The notes: generated by a model from the letters alone, not told the origin. Numbered from the stretch's first letter, positions 43,459 through 53,178 are shown. The stretch: DNA of 63,433 bases from an uncultured Alteromonadaceae bacterium (GCA_913056495.1 CAJXMO010000020.1:1-63433), one strand, 5' to 3'. A program made the numbers and translations.

Positions 43459-44526
43459 TTAATTAGGAACCGGTATTTTAGCAATCTCAATTAAAACCGT
43501 CAGAAATGATTTGATTGATTCAACCGAAGCCGTTTCTTCCATTGTATGATATCCGGTGGTTGGTATTTGAATTGTGGTGCCTGTCACCATGCCTTTGGAA
43601 GCTTGAATAATCCGCCCCATTTCAGTACTGCCATAAGATAACAATTCACTATGGGTTTGTGCCAACTGCTTATTTTTTTCCGTGATAAAATCATCTTTAT
43701 ATGAATAACTAATATGATGTTTTTGACAAATAGACTCTATTTTAGCTGACATCTGCGCATCAAAAAACGCATTCGCATCTCTGCGCCGCAGGACTACTTT
43801 TTGCTGATCTGCGGTTTGAGTATCCGGGTAAGGAGAAGTATCAACTACAATTAAATTATTCGCAGACTGGCCAAAACGTCTAAACCATTCCAACAAATAC
43901 CGCCAGCTTTTACCCGCCTCTTCCTGAGCGGTGAAAAAGGCTGTCCCTTCAAAACCGAGAGAAAACAAATGCACTAGTGCCGCTGCAGATAACACATTAT
44001 CTAACTGACTGCTTAAATAGCCCTGATTAATCTCCAGCTTGTCAGTAAAAGCAACCGGCGTACCGGCCAATAAATGGTTTAACCCGTCGAGTTCAAAAAT
44101 CAGATTATTTCGGTATTCGCAAATATAGGTTTTATCAATTTTACCTCGACCCAAATAAGCGCCGGACCAAGGTTCGTAAGCAATGACTTCAGCATCTATG
44201 TATCGGTCAACGATTTTATTAATCAATTGTTCTGATACTGAATTGCCTAATAAATCGGAACGACTACCCGCCACAAACGCGGCATATTGAAATTCATCAG
44301 GACCAGTGCAAACCAGACCGTGCCTGTCAATATGTGCTGAAAACATCGCCGAATCAGGTTGACTGCCCTGAGCAACTAAAAGACCTTCGTACCAGCTAAC
44401 TTTAGCGCCCCGCTCTTCCAGTTCCCGTTGCAAAACTCGATAAAAAGAATGCTCAGAACCGGTCACGCTAGGCGCTCGAATTAAAACCTTTAATACATCA
44501 ATAAAATCGTCAAACTTCACCTTCAT
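43459..44526 (-). CDS. M42/M20-like metallopeptidase
   Basis: A protein of 355 residues of the M42/M20 (MH clan) type. Zinc ligands and catalytic residues are visible: HID in SAHIDRHGL, bridging Asp in SSQLDNVLSA, EE in FTAQEEAGKSW, Asp in VVDTSPYPD and the last His in TTGYHTMEE. Probably an aminopeptidase or deacylase in the cytoplasm. It is co-transcribed with the VOC gene downstream. It is not ArgE by sequence, although argE is otherwise missing from this window. Confidence 0.85.
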   Translation of the reverse strand: MKVKFDDFIDVLKVLIRAPSVTGSEHSFYRVLQRELEERGAKVSWYEGLLVAQGSQPDSAMFSAHIDRHGLVCTGPDEFQYAAFVAGSRSDLLGNSVSEQLINKIVDRYIDAEVIAYEPWSGAYLGRGKIDKTYICEYRNNLIFELDGLNHLLAGTPVAFTDKLEINQGYLSSQLDNVLSAAALVHLFSLGFEGTAFFTAQEEAGKSWRYLLEWFRRFGQSANNLIVVDTSPYPDTQTADQQKVVLRRRDANAFFDAQMSAKIESICQKHHISYSYKDDFITEKNKQLAQTHSELLSYGSTEMGRIIQASKGMVTGTTIQIPTTGYHTMEETASVESIKSFLTVLIEIAKIPVPN

Positions 44527-44700
44527 AGCCGTCTCAGTTCAATTAATCAGGACAGACTAAATATCATAGATTTAATACCATAAAAATACGTAATGCCGTT
44601 TAAATTAAAATTATTTTACTGTTATCTGCTGCTGTCTCATTTCATCGACTTTTAGGGCAATATCTAAACTCAACTTCTTAACCTCTGACTCAGCTTGCTT

Positions 44701-44747
44701 TACGCATCATGATAAAACTACGTATTTTTACGCATACCCAATACGTT
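44701..44747 (+). promoter_or_regulatory. Cluster of TACGTA-like sites before the NCS1-kinase gene
   Basis: Within 47 bp there are four hexamers of TACGYN form: TACGCA (44701), TACGTA (44719), TACGCA (44729) and TACGTT (44742); another TACGTA is at 44587. The 44719/44729 pair has the same 10-bp spacing as the palindrome upstream of the porin-urt operon. It likely binds the LuxR-type regulator encoded downstream (autoregulation). The rest of the 278-bp gap shows nothing else. Confidence 0.55.
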
Positions 44748-44804
44748 ATCTTACTGATAGACTTAGGCAAGATTCATACTAAAACATACGAAACCGCCTT
44801 ATTC

Positions 44805-47800
44805 ATGCATCCGAACCCCAAAATTCGCTTCACCAGAAGAACCTATAACAAGCTTGTCGCCAACGAGATGATGGAAGATTTTGCGCTGCGTTTTACCGCA
44901 AAGCGGGCTCGAAAATGGTCCTCAAGCTGGATAGCAAATACTGCACTGGGCATTGTGTCGTTTTTGGTTTTAGAAGCGATTGGCGGCGCGATTACGCTTA
45001 ATTATGGTTTTGTTAATGCCGCCTGGGCCATTATTGCCGTTACCTTTGTCGTATTTTTAAGTGGCTGGCCTATCAGTTATTACGCAGCTAAATATGGGGT
45101 TGATATTGATCTGCTCAGTCGGGGGTCGGGTTTTGGTTACATAGGCTCAACAATCGCCTCTTTAATTTATGCCTCTTTTACCTTTATCTTTTTTGCGCTC
45201 GAAGCGGCCATTATGTCGATGGCTTTGCAACTCTTGCTAGGACTACCACTGGTTATCGGTTATGTCATCAGTGCGCTGGTTGTGATCCCTCTGGTGACAC
45301 ATGGAATGACCAATATCAGCCGCTTTCAGGTATGGACTCAGCCCATATGGATTGTTCTGCAAATCGTGCCCCTACTCTACGTTTTTAATCACCCTGACAG
45401 CCAACTGGATGAATGGATAAGTTTTACCGGCAATGCCGGAGAAGCTGGCGTCGAATTTAATTATTTATTATTTGGCGCAGCTTCGGCCGTTTTGCTTGCT
45501 CTGGTCGCACAGATAGGTGAACAGGCCGACTTTTTACGATTTTTACCGGAAAAACCCAGAGGAAAACGCTGGCAATGGTGGCTGGCAATGACAATGGCCG
45601 GACCCGGCTGGATGATATTCGGCGCGGCTAAACTTTTTTTAGGCTCCTTTTTAGCCTGGCTCGCGTTAAAGCAAGGGATCCCGGCAGAAGTCGCTGGCGA
45701 CCCGGCACATATGTATCAGGTCGCATTTGGTTATGTATTTGATAATCCGCAAATTAGTGTTTTTTTAGCCGCCACTTTTGTAGTTATTTCTCAACTTAAA
45801 ATTAATGTAGCAAATGCTTACGCAGGCTCACTGGCCTGGTCTAACTTTTTCTCGCGGGTGACACATAATCATCCGGGCCGCGTCGTCTGGATGTTTTTTA
45901 ATGTTGCCATCGCTTTGCTGTTAATGGAACTTGGCATTTATCAAACCATTGAAAGTATGCTTCAGGTATATTCAGTATTTGTTCTGGCCTGGCTCAGTTC
46001 TGTGGTGGCGGACTTAGTTATTAACAAACCGCTCGGAATCAGTCCTAAGCATATAGAATTTAAACGCTCTCATTTATACGATATTAACCCGGTTGGCGTA
46101 GGCTCTATGTTAATTGCCTCTGTAATTGGCTTTACCGCCCATTTTGGCTGGTATGGTGTCATGATAGAAGCATTTGCCTCTTATATCGCTTTTTTCCTGC
46201 CGTTTATTACAGTGCCTTTGATTGGTATATTAACTAAAGGAAAGTATTATCTGGTTAAAAGGGATCCCCACCCTATCGAAGACAATACAAGCTGCCATAT
46301 TTGTGAAAATCAGTTTGAACAGGAAGATATGACATTTTGCCCGGCCTATGGCAAAGCAATTTGTTCATTGTGTTGTAGTTTAGATGTTCGCTGTGGCGAC
46401 CAGTGCCGGGAGCATGCCACTTTATTTGCTCAGGCTCAGCACTTTTTTCAACGTTTTTTAACGACTCAGCTACTCAAAAAAATGAGTTCTCCGCTCGCTC
46501 AGTTTATTGGCTTTACTTTGTTATTAAGCTGCATCAGCGCCGGTATACTATTTTTGATTTATATGCAGGTACCGTCAACAGACATAGCGTTGAAAACCGT
46601 GTTTGGCGTTACTTTATTTAAAATATTTTTCTTATTGCTTATTATTATTGGCATTGTTAGCTGGCTGTTTATTCTGGCCCGAAGTAGTAACCGGCTGGCA
46701 TTAAAAGAACTGCGCTTTCAAACCAAAACCCTGGCCAACGAAATTGATGCGCATGAGAGCACGGCTTTAGCCTTACAAAAAGCTAAAGAAGCAGCCGAAT
46801 CAGCCAATCAGGCTAAAAGCCGATACTTGACGGGTTTAAGTCATGAATTACGCACCCCTTTAAATGTTTTACTGGGCTATGCACAACTGCTTAATCAGGA
46901 TAAAGCCATTCCGGCCAAACAAAAAGAATCTATCAGCATTTTAAAACGCAATGGTGAGCATCTGGCTGATCTAATTGAAGGCTTATTGGAAATTTCCAAA
47001 ATTGAAGCCGGCCGAATGCATTTACAACGCGATGAAATTCGAATTAAACCCTTTTTAAATCAACTGGCTGATATGTTCAGCATGCAGGCTAAAAACAAAG
47101 GTATAGAATTTAAATATATCCCGTGCGAATTTTTACCGGATGTAGTAGCCACCGATAAGCAAAGGTTCAGACAGATTTTGATCAACCTGTTATCTAATGC
47201 CATTAAATTTACCCAAAAAGGCTGCGTCAACTTTACCGTTAAATACCGGAATCAGGTTGCCCAGTTTATTGTTGAAGATTCAGGTATAGGCATTTCAGAA
47301 GAAGATCAAAAACACATATTTAAACCTTTTGAGCGAGTAAAAGACGCACAAATACAAGCAATCAGCGGCACAGGGCTTGGGTTAACCATATCAAAATCAT
47401 TGGCTGAACTCATGGGCGGAGAAATCAGCCTGACCAGCGAGCTTGGCAAAGGCAGTTGCTTTAAGCTCAGCCTGATGCTCGCCAGAGTTAACTCAGCAAC
47501 CCACGAAGCTGATTATAACCCGGCACAAGCTGTGGCTTATGACGGAGATAAAAAAACCATTCTGGTAGTCGATGATGATCCCAACCAAAGACGCCTGATG
47601 GAAGATTTTTTAAAACCTTTAGGCTTTAATCTGCAACTCGCGGAAAAGCCTTCAACAGCGTTAAATATACTGCAAAGCAATAAAATAGATTTAGTCTTAA
47701 TGGATGTGACTATGCCGGAAATGAATGGCTGGCAATTAGCTAAAAAACTCAGAGAAAATAAGTATATAATGCCAATCATCATGGTCTCAGCTAATGCCAG

Positions 47801-48209
47801 AGATACCGAAAAAGATGAGCAAAATGCAGGTTACCATGATGATTACATGGCAAAACCCATACATATGGATAATTTACTTGGTAAAATCAGCCAGCAGCTA
47901 AATTTAGAATGGATGTATCAGTTTAATAATTGTGATAATGAAGCGGCCAAATCAATAGATAATACAGATCAGCCCGAACCAGAAGGCAAGATAAAACCAG
48001 AACCTAAGAAAGCTCAGTTACAAAGTTTAATGGCTCTGGCTGAAATTGGTTATTTATCCGGTTTTAAAGAAAAACTGGAAGAGCTCAAACAAAACTATCA
48101 ATTTAAGCAAGTGCATCTTAATAAGCTCAATGAGCTGCTGCAAAGCTGTAACTTTAAGTTGATAACCGATTATTTACGCGAGTTAATTGATGAACAGCAA
48201 GATCAATAA
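44805..48209 (+). CDS. NCS1-type permease fused to hybrid histidine kinase and receiver
   Basis: A protein of 1134 residues. Residues ~20-480: a full NCS1-like (purine, cytosine, allantoin) transporter of about 12 helices, with IANTALGIVSFLVLEAIGG and GWPISYYAAKYGVDIDLLSRG. Residues 497-534: a cysteine-rich segment (CHIC, CPAYGKAIC, CC, CGDQC) like a small zinc finger. Two more membrane helices follow, then a HisKA domain with His680 (SHELRTPLNVLLGY), HATPase boxes (DSGIGIS, GTGLGLTIS) and a receiver with Asp967. Such fusions parallel CbrA, which uses an SSS domain. The ATG at 44805 is preferred over 44709, which would place repeated operator-like sites inside the gene. The next gene is its regulator. 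The ligand may be a purine, allantoin or related nitrogen source; inferred. Confidence 0.85.
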   Translation: MHPNPKIRFTRRTYNKLVANEMMEDFALRFTAKRARKWSSSWIANTALGIVSFLVLEAIGGAITLNYGFVNAAWAIIAVTFVVFLSGWPISYYAAKYGVDIDLLSRGSGFGYIGSTIASLIYASFTFIFFALEAAIMSMALQLLLGLPLVIGYVISALVVIPLVTHGMTNISRFQVWTQPIWIVLQIVPLLYVFNHPDSQLDEWISFTGNAGEAGVEFNYLLFGAASAVLLALVAQIGEQADFLRFLPEKPRGKRWQWWLAMTMAGPGWMIFGAAKLFLGSFLAWLALKQGIPAEVAGDPAHMYQVAFGYVFDNPQISVFLAATFVVISQLKINVANAYAGSLAWSNFFSRVTHNHPGRVVWMFFNVAIALLLMELGIYQTIESMLQVYSVFVLAWLSSVVADLVINKPLGISPKHIEFKRSHLYDINPVGVGSMLIASVIGFTAHFGWYGVMIEAFASYIAFFLPFITVPLIGILTKGKYYLVKRDPHPIEDNTSCHICENQFEQEDMTFCPAYGKAICSLCCSLDVRCGDQCREHATLFAQAQHFFQRFLTTQLLKKMSSPLAQFIGFTLLLSCISAGILFLIYMQVPSTDIALKTVFGVTLFKIFFLLLIIIGIVSWLFILARSSNRLALKELRFQTKTLANEIDAHESTALALQKAKEAAESANQAKSRYLTGLSHELRTPLNVLLGYAQLLNQDKAIPAKQKESISILKRNGEHLADLIEGLLEISKIEAGRMHLQRDEIRIKPFLNQLADMFSMQAKNKGIEFKYIPCEFLPDVVATDKQRFRQILINLLSNAIKFTQKGCVNFTVKYRNQVAQFIVEDSGIGISEEDQKHIFKPFERVKDAQIQAISGTGLGLTISKSLAELMGGEISLTSELGKGSCFKLSLMLARVNSATHEADYNPAQAVAYDGDKKTILVVDDDPNQRRLMEDFLKPLGFNLQLAEKPSTALNILQSNKIDLVLMDVTMPEMNGWQLAKKLRENKYIMPIIMVSANARDTEKDEQNAGYHDDYMAKPIHMDNLLGKISQQLNLEWMYQFNNCDNEAAKSIDNTDQPEPEGKIKPEPKKAQLQSLMALAEIGYLSGFKEKLEELKQNYQFKQVHLNKLNELLQSCNFKLITDYLRELIDEQQDQ

Positions 48210-49077
48210 TGTAGTGTTAGTCGTAGATGATTCACCAGAATCACTCGGCATGCTCAATGTAGCCCTCAATACTGCGGGCTATACCGCTTTGGTTGCACTC
48301 AATGGTGTGCAGGCGCTGTCGATTGCCGAAAAAGTAGAGCCGGACATTGTATTAATGGATGCCATTATGCCTGAGTTAGACGGCTTTGAAACCTGCAAAC
48401 GGTTTAAACATTTATTCCCATCTGTACCGGTTATTTTTATGACGGGATTAACGGATTCAGAAGATGTGGTAAAAGGGTTCGAAGCCGGTGGCGTCGATTA
48501 TGTCACCAAACCCATTTCAACCGATGAAGTATTAGCAAGGATTAAAGCGCATTTAAATACCGCTAAGCTGGCGTTAAGTGCACAATCCGCCCTCGATCAT
48601 GCTGGTAAAAATGTATTTTGTGTTGATAATCTAGGGCAACTTGCATGGGCGACACCACACGTTTATCAATTAGTTGAAGAAATATTTCCGCAGCAGGACT
48701 CGCCCTGGTTAGAGTTAGAGCCACTCATTAAAAACTGGCTGGCTGAAGGTGAGTTAAACCCGCTGACTTTAGAAAATATTCAACCTCAAGTGCAAGTTAT
48801 GTATGAGCGAAAACAGGATGAGTTGCACCTGTTAAGACTCGCTAAAGCCGCAGTACAAAAAACCGCAAAAGACTTACAGGATGCACTGCCCATCACCAAG
48901 CGCGAAGCCGAAGTTTTATACTGGCTCTCTCAAGCCAAAACCAACTGGGAAATTTCACAAATACTCGAAATGAGCCCAAGAACCGCTAACAAACATTTAG
49001 AAATGGTGTTTAAAAAACTTGAAGTCGACAACCGCACCGCAGCCGCAGCTATTGCGATTCGGGTGCTGGAAGGGTAA
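48190..49077 (+). CDS. LuxR/GerE-type response regulator partnered with the NCS1-kinase
   Basis: A protein of 295 residues: receiver (VVDDSPESLGML; Asp57 in IVLMDAIMPELDG; TKPIS Lys), an unassigned middle of about 100 residues, and a C-terminal GerE helix-turn-helix (ITKREAEVLYWLSQAKTNWEISQIL, PRTANKHLEMVFKKLEV). It starts 20 bases inside the end of the kinase gene, so the two are tightly coupled. It is the natural output of the kinase. Candidate binding sites are the 10-bp-spaced TACGTA repeats in front of the kinase gene and the porin-urt operon. Confidence 0.92.
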   Translation: MNSKINNVVLVVDDSPESLGMLNVALNTAGYTALVALNGVQALSIAEKVEPDIVLMDAIMPELDGFETCKRFKHLFPSVPVIFMTGLTDSEDVVKGFEAGGVDYVTKPISTDEVLARIKAHLNTAKLALSAQSALDHAGKNVFCVDNLGQLAWATPHVYQLVEEIFPQQDSPWLELEPLIKNWLAEGELNPLTLENIQPQVQVMYERKQDELHLLRLAKAAVQKTAKDLQDALPITKREAEVLYWLSQAKTNWEISQILEMSPRTANKHLEMVFKKLEVDNRTAAAAIAIRVLEG

Positions 49078-49202
49078 ACCACAGGCTTTTGTTCTGAATA
49101 TTTCCCCGGCCTGATCTGAGCAGCCATTCCGGTTTTATTTAACCTCAATTCGGGATAAGTTATATTGTAAACAATAGAATTAAATAACGTTAGGTGTCTA
49201 TG

Positions 49203-49334
49203 TGGTTTCTAAGGAGTCTTTTTTGCGCAGACAATGCAAATTCACACGCCAATAGTTAGCCTATTGCAAGTGAGTTTAACGCCCTCCCCGTGAAAAAAGG
49301 CCGTTTGCAACATATTTATTAAACCGAACTGAGG
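49203..49334 (+). repeat. Dispersed ~130-bp intergenic repeat, copy 2
   Basis: Inverse-oriented counterpart of 150..279, in the space between two converging genes (49078..49503). The rest of that gap holds only the terminator at 49452..49483. Strongly conserved blocks (GCCTATTGCAAGTGA, CCCCGTGAAAAA) separated by variable bases suggest a conserved structure. Confidence 0.75.
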
Positions 49335-49451
49335 CTATTTAGCATACTTTTGACCCGATTCCCAAAATTAATAATCAAGTGTGCAGAATCCATATCAACA
49401 CCTAGGTTTAATTAACTCGAGAGCTGTTTAAGATTAGTTTAAACAAACAAT

Positions 49452-49483
49452 AAAAAATGCCGCTCACAAAGATGTAAACGGCA
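49452..49483 (-). terminator. Terminator after the Ig-like lipoprotein gene
   Basis: On the minus strand TGCCGTTTAC pairs with GTGAGCGGCA over about ten positions (two G-T pairs), followed by a run of six T. Confidence 0.8.
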
Positions 49484-49503
49484 CCTTTTATTAACTTGAT
49501 TTA

Positions 49504-52500
49504 TTATGGTCCAGTAAATCCATCAAAATCAAAGCTTGCATCAGGCGAATAATTTTCACTATATATTTCAGCGCCTTTATGTGTGCTATCTGAATCATCA
49601 CCATCTGACTCAGTCCAGCTGTAATCTTCAAATAATATAACACTGGTAAATACGGTTTTACCGCCATAGGTAGATTCAGACTTTATATAAAGCTGCTCTT
49701 TACCAAGAATAGTTCCACCTTTAGTTTCAGAATAAGCCAGTTCTATTACATTAGTGCCAATATCGCTCACAGTTGCAAAATATTGCTCATCATCCGCAGT
49801 ACCAAGTATTTCGTCATCACCATAAGTGGTTAACACTAAATCACTATTAGCACCAAAAACCAAGCGAGCATCATAAACATACCAAGTTACATTCTCCAAA
49901 TCTGCTTTAGAGATCCCAGGAGAAGTCATTTGATTAGCACAATCAGCGATTACGGTATTATAGTCATCAATAGAATAGAAGGTTAACGGTTTATCATTAA
50001 CATCATCCCAATCCGATTCTGTGCTACAAGTTAAATTACTCGTACCGTCACCTGATTGGTTAAAATAACTCGCATCCGTAGCATAAGTTTCATGATAAAT
50101 TTCAGCGCCTTGATGAGTAGTGTCTTGATTGGTTTGATCTGACTCTTCCCAACTATAGTACTCCCATAAAACACGTGCATTATACACAGTAGTATTAGCC
50201 GATGTTGACTCAGATATAACGCGAACTAAATCACGACCAACAATGGCACCACCTTCCGTTTCAGAAAACGAGAATTGCATAACGTTAGCTGCATAATCAT
50301 TAGCGACGACATAGAATGTTTCATCATCAGCCGTACCCAATATTCCATCGTCACCATAAGCTGTGATCACCCCATTCGTACCTGTTTCATCAAATGTAAT
50401 AACTTCATCATCAACATACCAAGACAAGTTAGCTAAATCATTAACCGAAAAGTCAGGCAATGTTTGACTACTCGCACAATCAGCAATCACGGTATTAAAG
50501 TCATCAATAGAGTAAAAATCAGTTGGTTTACCTTCCTCATTGTTCCACGTCTCGTCCCAACCTGATTCGGTTGCACAGCTAAGCTCTGCTGTGCCGCCAC
50601 CAGTTTCATCGCCAATTTGTTTGCGATAGTCAGTAGAATGGAACTGACCTGTTGCTGGTTCAATTGCATAAACGCGTACTAATAAGGTGTAATTAGTCTC
50701 ATCAAAATTGACGTCGTTGGTAATTAATTCAACTAGCGATGTCGTTTCAAGTTCAGTACTTGTAGCATCGTGACTAATCGCTTCATCTTCAATATCGTAA
50801 TAATTACCTTGATTGTCGTACATTTCAATACGAATAGAATCAATCACGGTACCAGGTTGCACAACCCAAGACACCGTTAAGTCTGTGTTAGGGTCAAAGT
50901 TATTAATTGCATTGATACTTGCCGTTGTTAGTGCCGGATATAATCCACTAGTTTTTGGCAAGAATAATAAGTTTCTATCAAAGCTAACCACGGCTTGATC
51001 AGATGGAATATTGGGTTGATTAGGTACTGAAATATCTAAAGCTTCGGTATACAACTTGTAGCGAATAATATCACCCACTTCAAAGATGCTCGGATCCACT
51101 TCACCCTCAGTACTACCGAAGTTAGCATAATCACCGGTATATTCTTGCAGTGTTTGGTTATAAACCGATAACTCACCAGCGCCATTGTACATTGAGTTGC
51201 CAAAATACACTGTGTCTTTAACTGTGCCATCATTAGCATCTATGATTTCCATAGTGGCTGACGCGATAGGAGCATCGTTAACCGTACCGTTATTGGAAAA
51301 GTCATTATCATAAAAAGAAGCATTTAACCCACAACCACCTGTGTTAGTATCCGTTCCATCATAATCATTACAATGAAAGGTTAAGGTGTCAGCTTCGACA
51401 ATGAGTTGATTACCTAATAACTGCCAACCTAAATCACCATTTTTAGCCACTTGCCATGTTTCAGGTTCAAGTTCAGTCATGCCATTAAAGGTTACATTAA
51501 AGTCAACAGTAGCTGTACCTGCATCTGTATCTAAATCGCGCACTGAGACGCTTGAAAACTTCAGACCAACTAAACTAGGATCGGTTATAATATCAGTTAA
51601 AAATTGTGCTCTGCTTTGATCTTCATGTAAAAAGTTTGCAGCTAAGAAACGCTCAAGGTTTGCAGCTGTCGGTAAGCCATCAGCAAAACTAGCTCCAAAC
51701 ATTTCAAATAAGTTTGCAATAGCAATTGTTTCGTTAACCATTGCAGTTAAGGCTCCACTATCTGCTACTTCAATTTTTATTGAAGGATCTTCATCAGCTG
51801 TGAAGTCATCTTCAATACTCGAGCTATCAATTAAATTGGTAATAGTCGCTATATTACTTTCTGTATCTGTTTCAATTTGAATGACATCTAAGGCAGCGTC
51901 TAAACCTGAATGATCGGCACTAAAGCTAGTATTTAATAAATTGATCGCTGTATCTAAACCAAGAGCGGTAAATACATCTTGCAGTTTTGCTTGCAACGCA
52001 TCTTCTTGAGCTGCTAGCTCATCACTTTCTAATGGTATGACCGTATCCGCTTCAAAGAAGCTTTCTGCCAACTCTTTAGCAGTGTTAGCAACAATTAAGT
52101 CGGTAAAAGGCGTAATATTAACCGCGCCTTCATTATTAGCAGCTTCTGCATAAGAGTGAAGTTTGTAAACTTTGCCACCAACCGTACCTTCGGCACGTAG
52201 CCTAAAGGGTGGAGTCATTCCTGTTACATCAACGTTATAACTACCGTCAGCTTCTATTACTTCAGACTTAGTTGCGCCAAGCGAATCTTTTACGGTTACA
52301 GTACCAACAATAGCTGCACCGGCGGCAGCTGTCCCGCTTAAAGTTGGTACGACCACAGTAACAATACGCGTAGCAGTTGCTTCATTACCTGCGGTATCAG
52401 TTGCTGTGTAGGTGACCGTATAAGATCCAGCCATTGATTCATCAATATCATCAGTGCTAGATACCATTATTGAGCTGTCAACATCATCCGTCGCAATCGC

Positions 52501-53178
52501 ACCTGCATCAGTGTATGTGTCACCTATGAATATTTCAGCATTACCATCAATAACCGTAATTGTTGGTGCAGTCACGTCAACCACATTAACCGTTCGAGTT
52601 GCGGTAGCTTCATTACCAGCAGCATCAATTGCACTATAGGTTATGGTATATGAACCAATTGTTGAACTATCAACAGAGCCAGTGGTTGTTACTGAAACAC
52701 TACCGTCAACATCATCAGAAGCGGTAGCACCAGCATCGGAATAGGTTTGGTTATAGGCTAGAGATACTGTACTTTCACCATTAAGAGAAATAACCGTAAT
52801 TGTTGGTGCAGTCACGTCAACCACATTAACCGTTCGAGTTGTGGAAGCTTCATTACCAGCAGCATCAATTGCACTATAGGTTATGGTATATGAACCAATT
52901 GTTGAACTATCAACAGAGCCTGTGGTTGTTACTGAAACACTGCCGTCAACATCATCTGAAGCGCTAGCACCAGCATCGGTATAGGTTTGGTTATAAGCTA
53001 GAGACACAGTACTTTCACCATTAAGAGAAATAACCGGTGCATTTTTGTCTTCATCACTACCATCACTATCATCGCTACCTCCACTGCCACATGCAGACAA
53101 AACCAAGCTTGATGAGAGTAGTGTGATCAATAGGTGATTAGTTTTATTATTCAGTCGATATGACGATTTAAAGCTCAT
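49504..53178 (-). CDS. Large surface lipoprotein with Ig-like repeats
   Basis: A protein of 1224 residues. Lipobox LSAC at about 27-30, then an acidic Asp/Ser linker. Residues ~47-285 are three tandem DUF5011/bacterial Ig-like repeats of about 80 residues, each with SYTITYSAIDAAGNEA-type ends; the first two are nearly identical. Next comes a carboxypeptidase-regulatory-like region (SLGATKSEVIEADGSYNVDV) and a long unassigned middle. The C-terminal ~330 residues hold two related units, each with FYSIDDxNTVIADCA and GDDxILGTADDE and paired cysteines. It is probably anchored at the cell surface and binds calcium or a polymer. Function unknown. Confidence 0.85.
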   Translation of the reverse strand: MSFKSSYRLNNKTNHLLITLLSSSLVLSACGSGGSDDSDGSDEDKNAPVISLNGESTVSLAYNQTYTDAGASASDDVDGSVSVTTTGSVDSSTIGSYTITYSAIDAAGNEASTTRTVNVVDVTAPTITVISLNGESTVSLAYNQTYSDAGATASDDVDGSVSVTTTGSVDSSTIGSYTITYSAIDAAGNEATATRTVNVVDVTAPTITVIDGNAEIFIGDTYTDAGAIATDDVDSSIMVSSTDDIDESMAGSYTVTYTATDTAGNEATATRIVTVVVPTLSGTAAAGAAIVGTVTVKDSLGATKSEVIEADGSYNVDVTGMTPPFRLRAEGTVGGKVYKLHSYAEAANNEGAVNITPFTDLIVANTAKELAESFFEADTVIPLESDELAAQEDALQAKLQDVFTALGLDTAINLLNTSFSADHSGLDAALDVIQIETDTESNIATITNLIDSSSIEDDFTADEDPSIKIEVADSGALTAMVNETIAIANLFEMFGASFADGLPTAANLERFLAANFLHEDQSRAQFLTDIITDPSLVGLKFSSVSVRDLDTDAGTATVDFNVTFNGMTELEPETWQVAKNGDLGWQLLGNQLIVEADTLTFHCNDYDGTDTNTGGCGLNASFYDNDFSNNGTVNDAPIASATMEIIDANDGTVKDTVYFGNSMYNGAGELSVYNQTLQEYTGDYANFGSTEGEVDPSIFEVGDIIRYKLYTEALDISVPNQPNIPSDQAVVSFDRNLLFLPKTSGLYPALTTASINAINNFDPNTDLTVSWVVQPGTVIDSIRIEMYDNQGNYYDIEDEAISHDATSTELETTSLVELITNDVNFDETNYTLLVRVYAIEPATGQFHSTDYRKQIGDETGGGTAELSCATESGWDETWNNEEGKPTDFYSIDDFNTVIADCASSQTLPDFSVNDLANLSWYVDDEVITFDETGTNGVITAYGDDGILGTADDETFYVVANDYAANVMQFSFSETEGGAIVGRDLVRVISESTSANTTVYNARVLWEYYSWEESDQTNQDTTHQGAEIYHETYATDASYFNQSGDGTSNLTCSTESDWDDVNDKPLTFYSIDDYNTVIADCANQMTSPGISKADLENVTWYVYDARLVFGANSDLVLTTYGDDEILGTADDEQYFATVSDIGTNVIELAYSETKGGTILGKEQLYIKSESTYGGKTVFTSVILFEDYSWTESDGDDSDSTHKGAEIYSENYSPDASFDFDGFTGP
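52553..53032 (-). repeat. Two tandem near-identical 240-bp units inside the Ig lipoprotein gene
   Basis: The unit starting ACCGTAATTGTTGGTGCAGT recurs exactly 240 bp later. Each codes for one 80-residue Ig-like domain. Only a handful of bases differ, so the duplication is recent or kept uniform by recombination. A third, more divergent unit lies beside them. Confidence 0.9.

Noticed and set aside
43459..44526. ArgE (acetylornithine deacetylase) to complete the arginine pathway
   Set aside because: Motifs fit M42-like peptidases better and the gene is far from the arg operon.
44709..44804. Longer N-terminus for the NCS1-kinase
   Set aside because: The first 32 codons contain the TACGTA-type site cluster and there is no ribosome binding site at 44709. 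The start at 44805 is more likely, though not certain.
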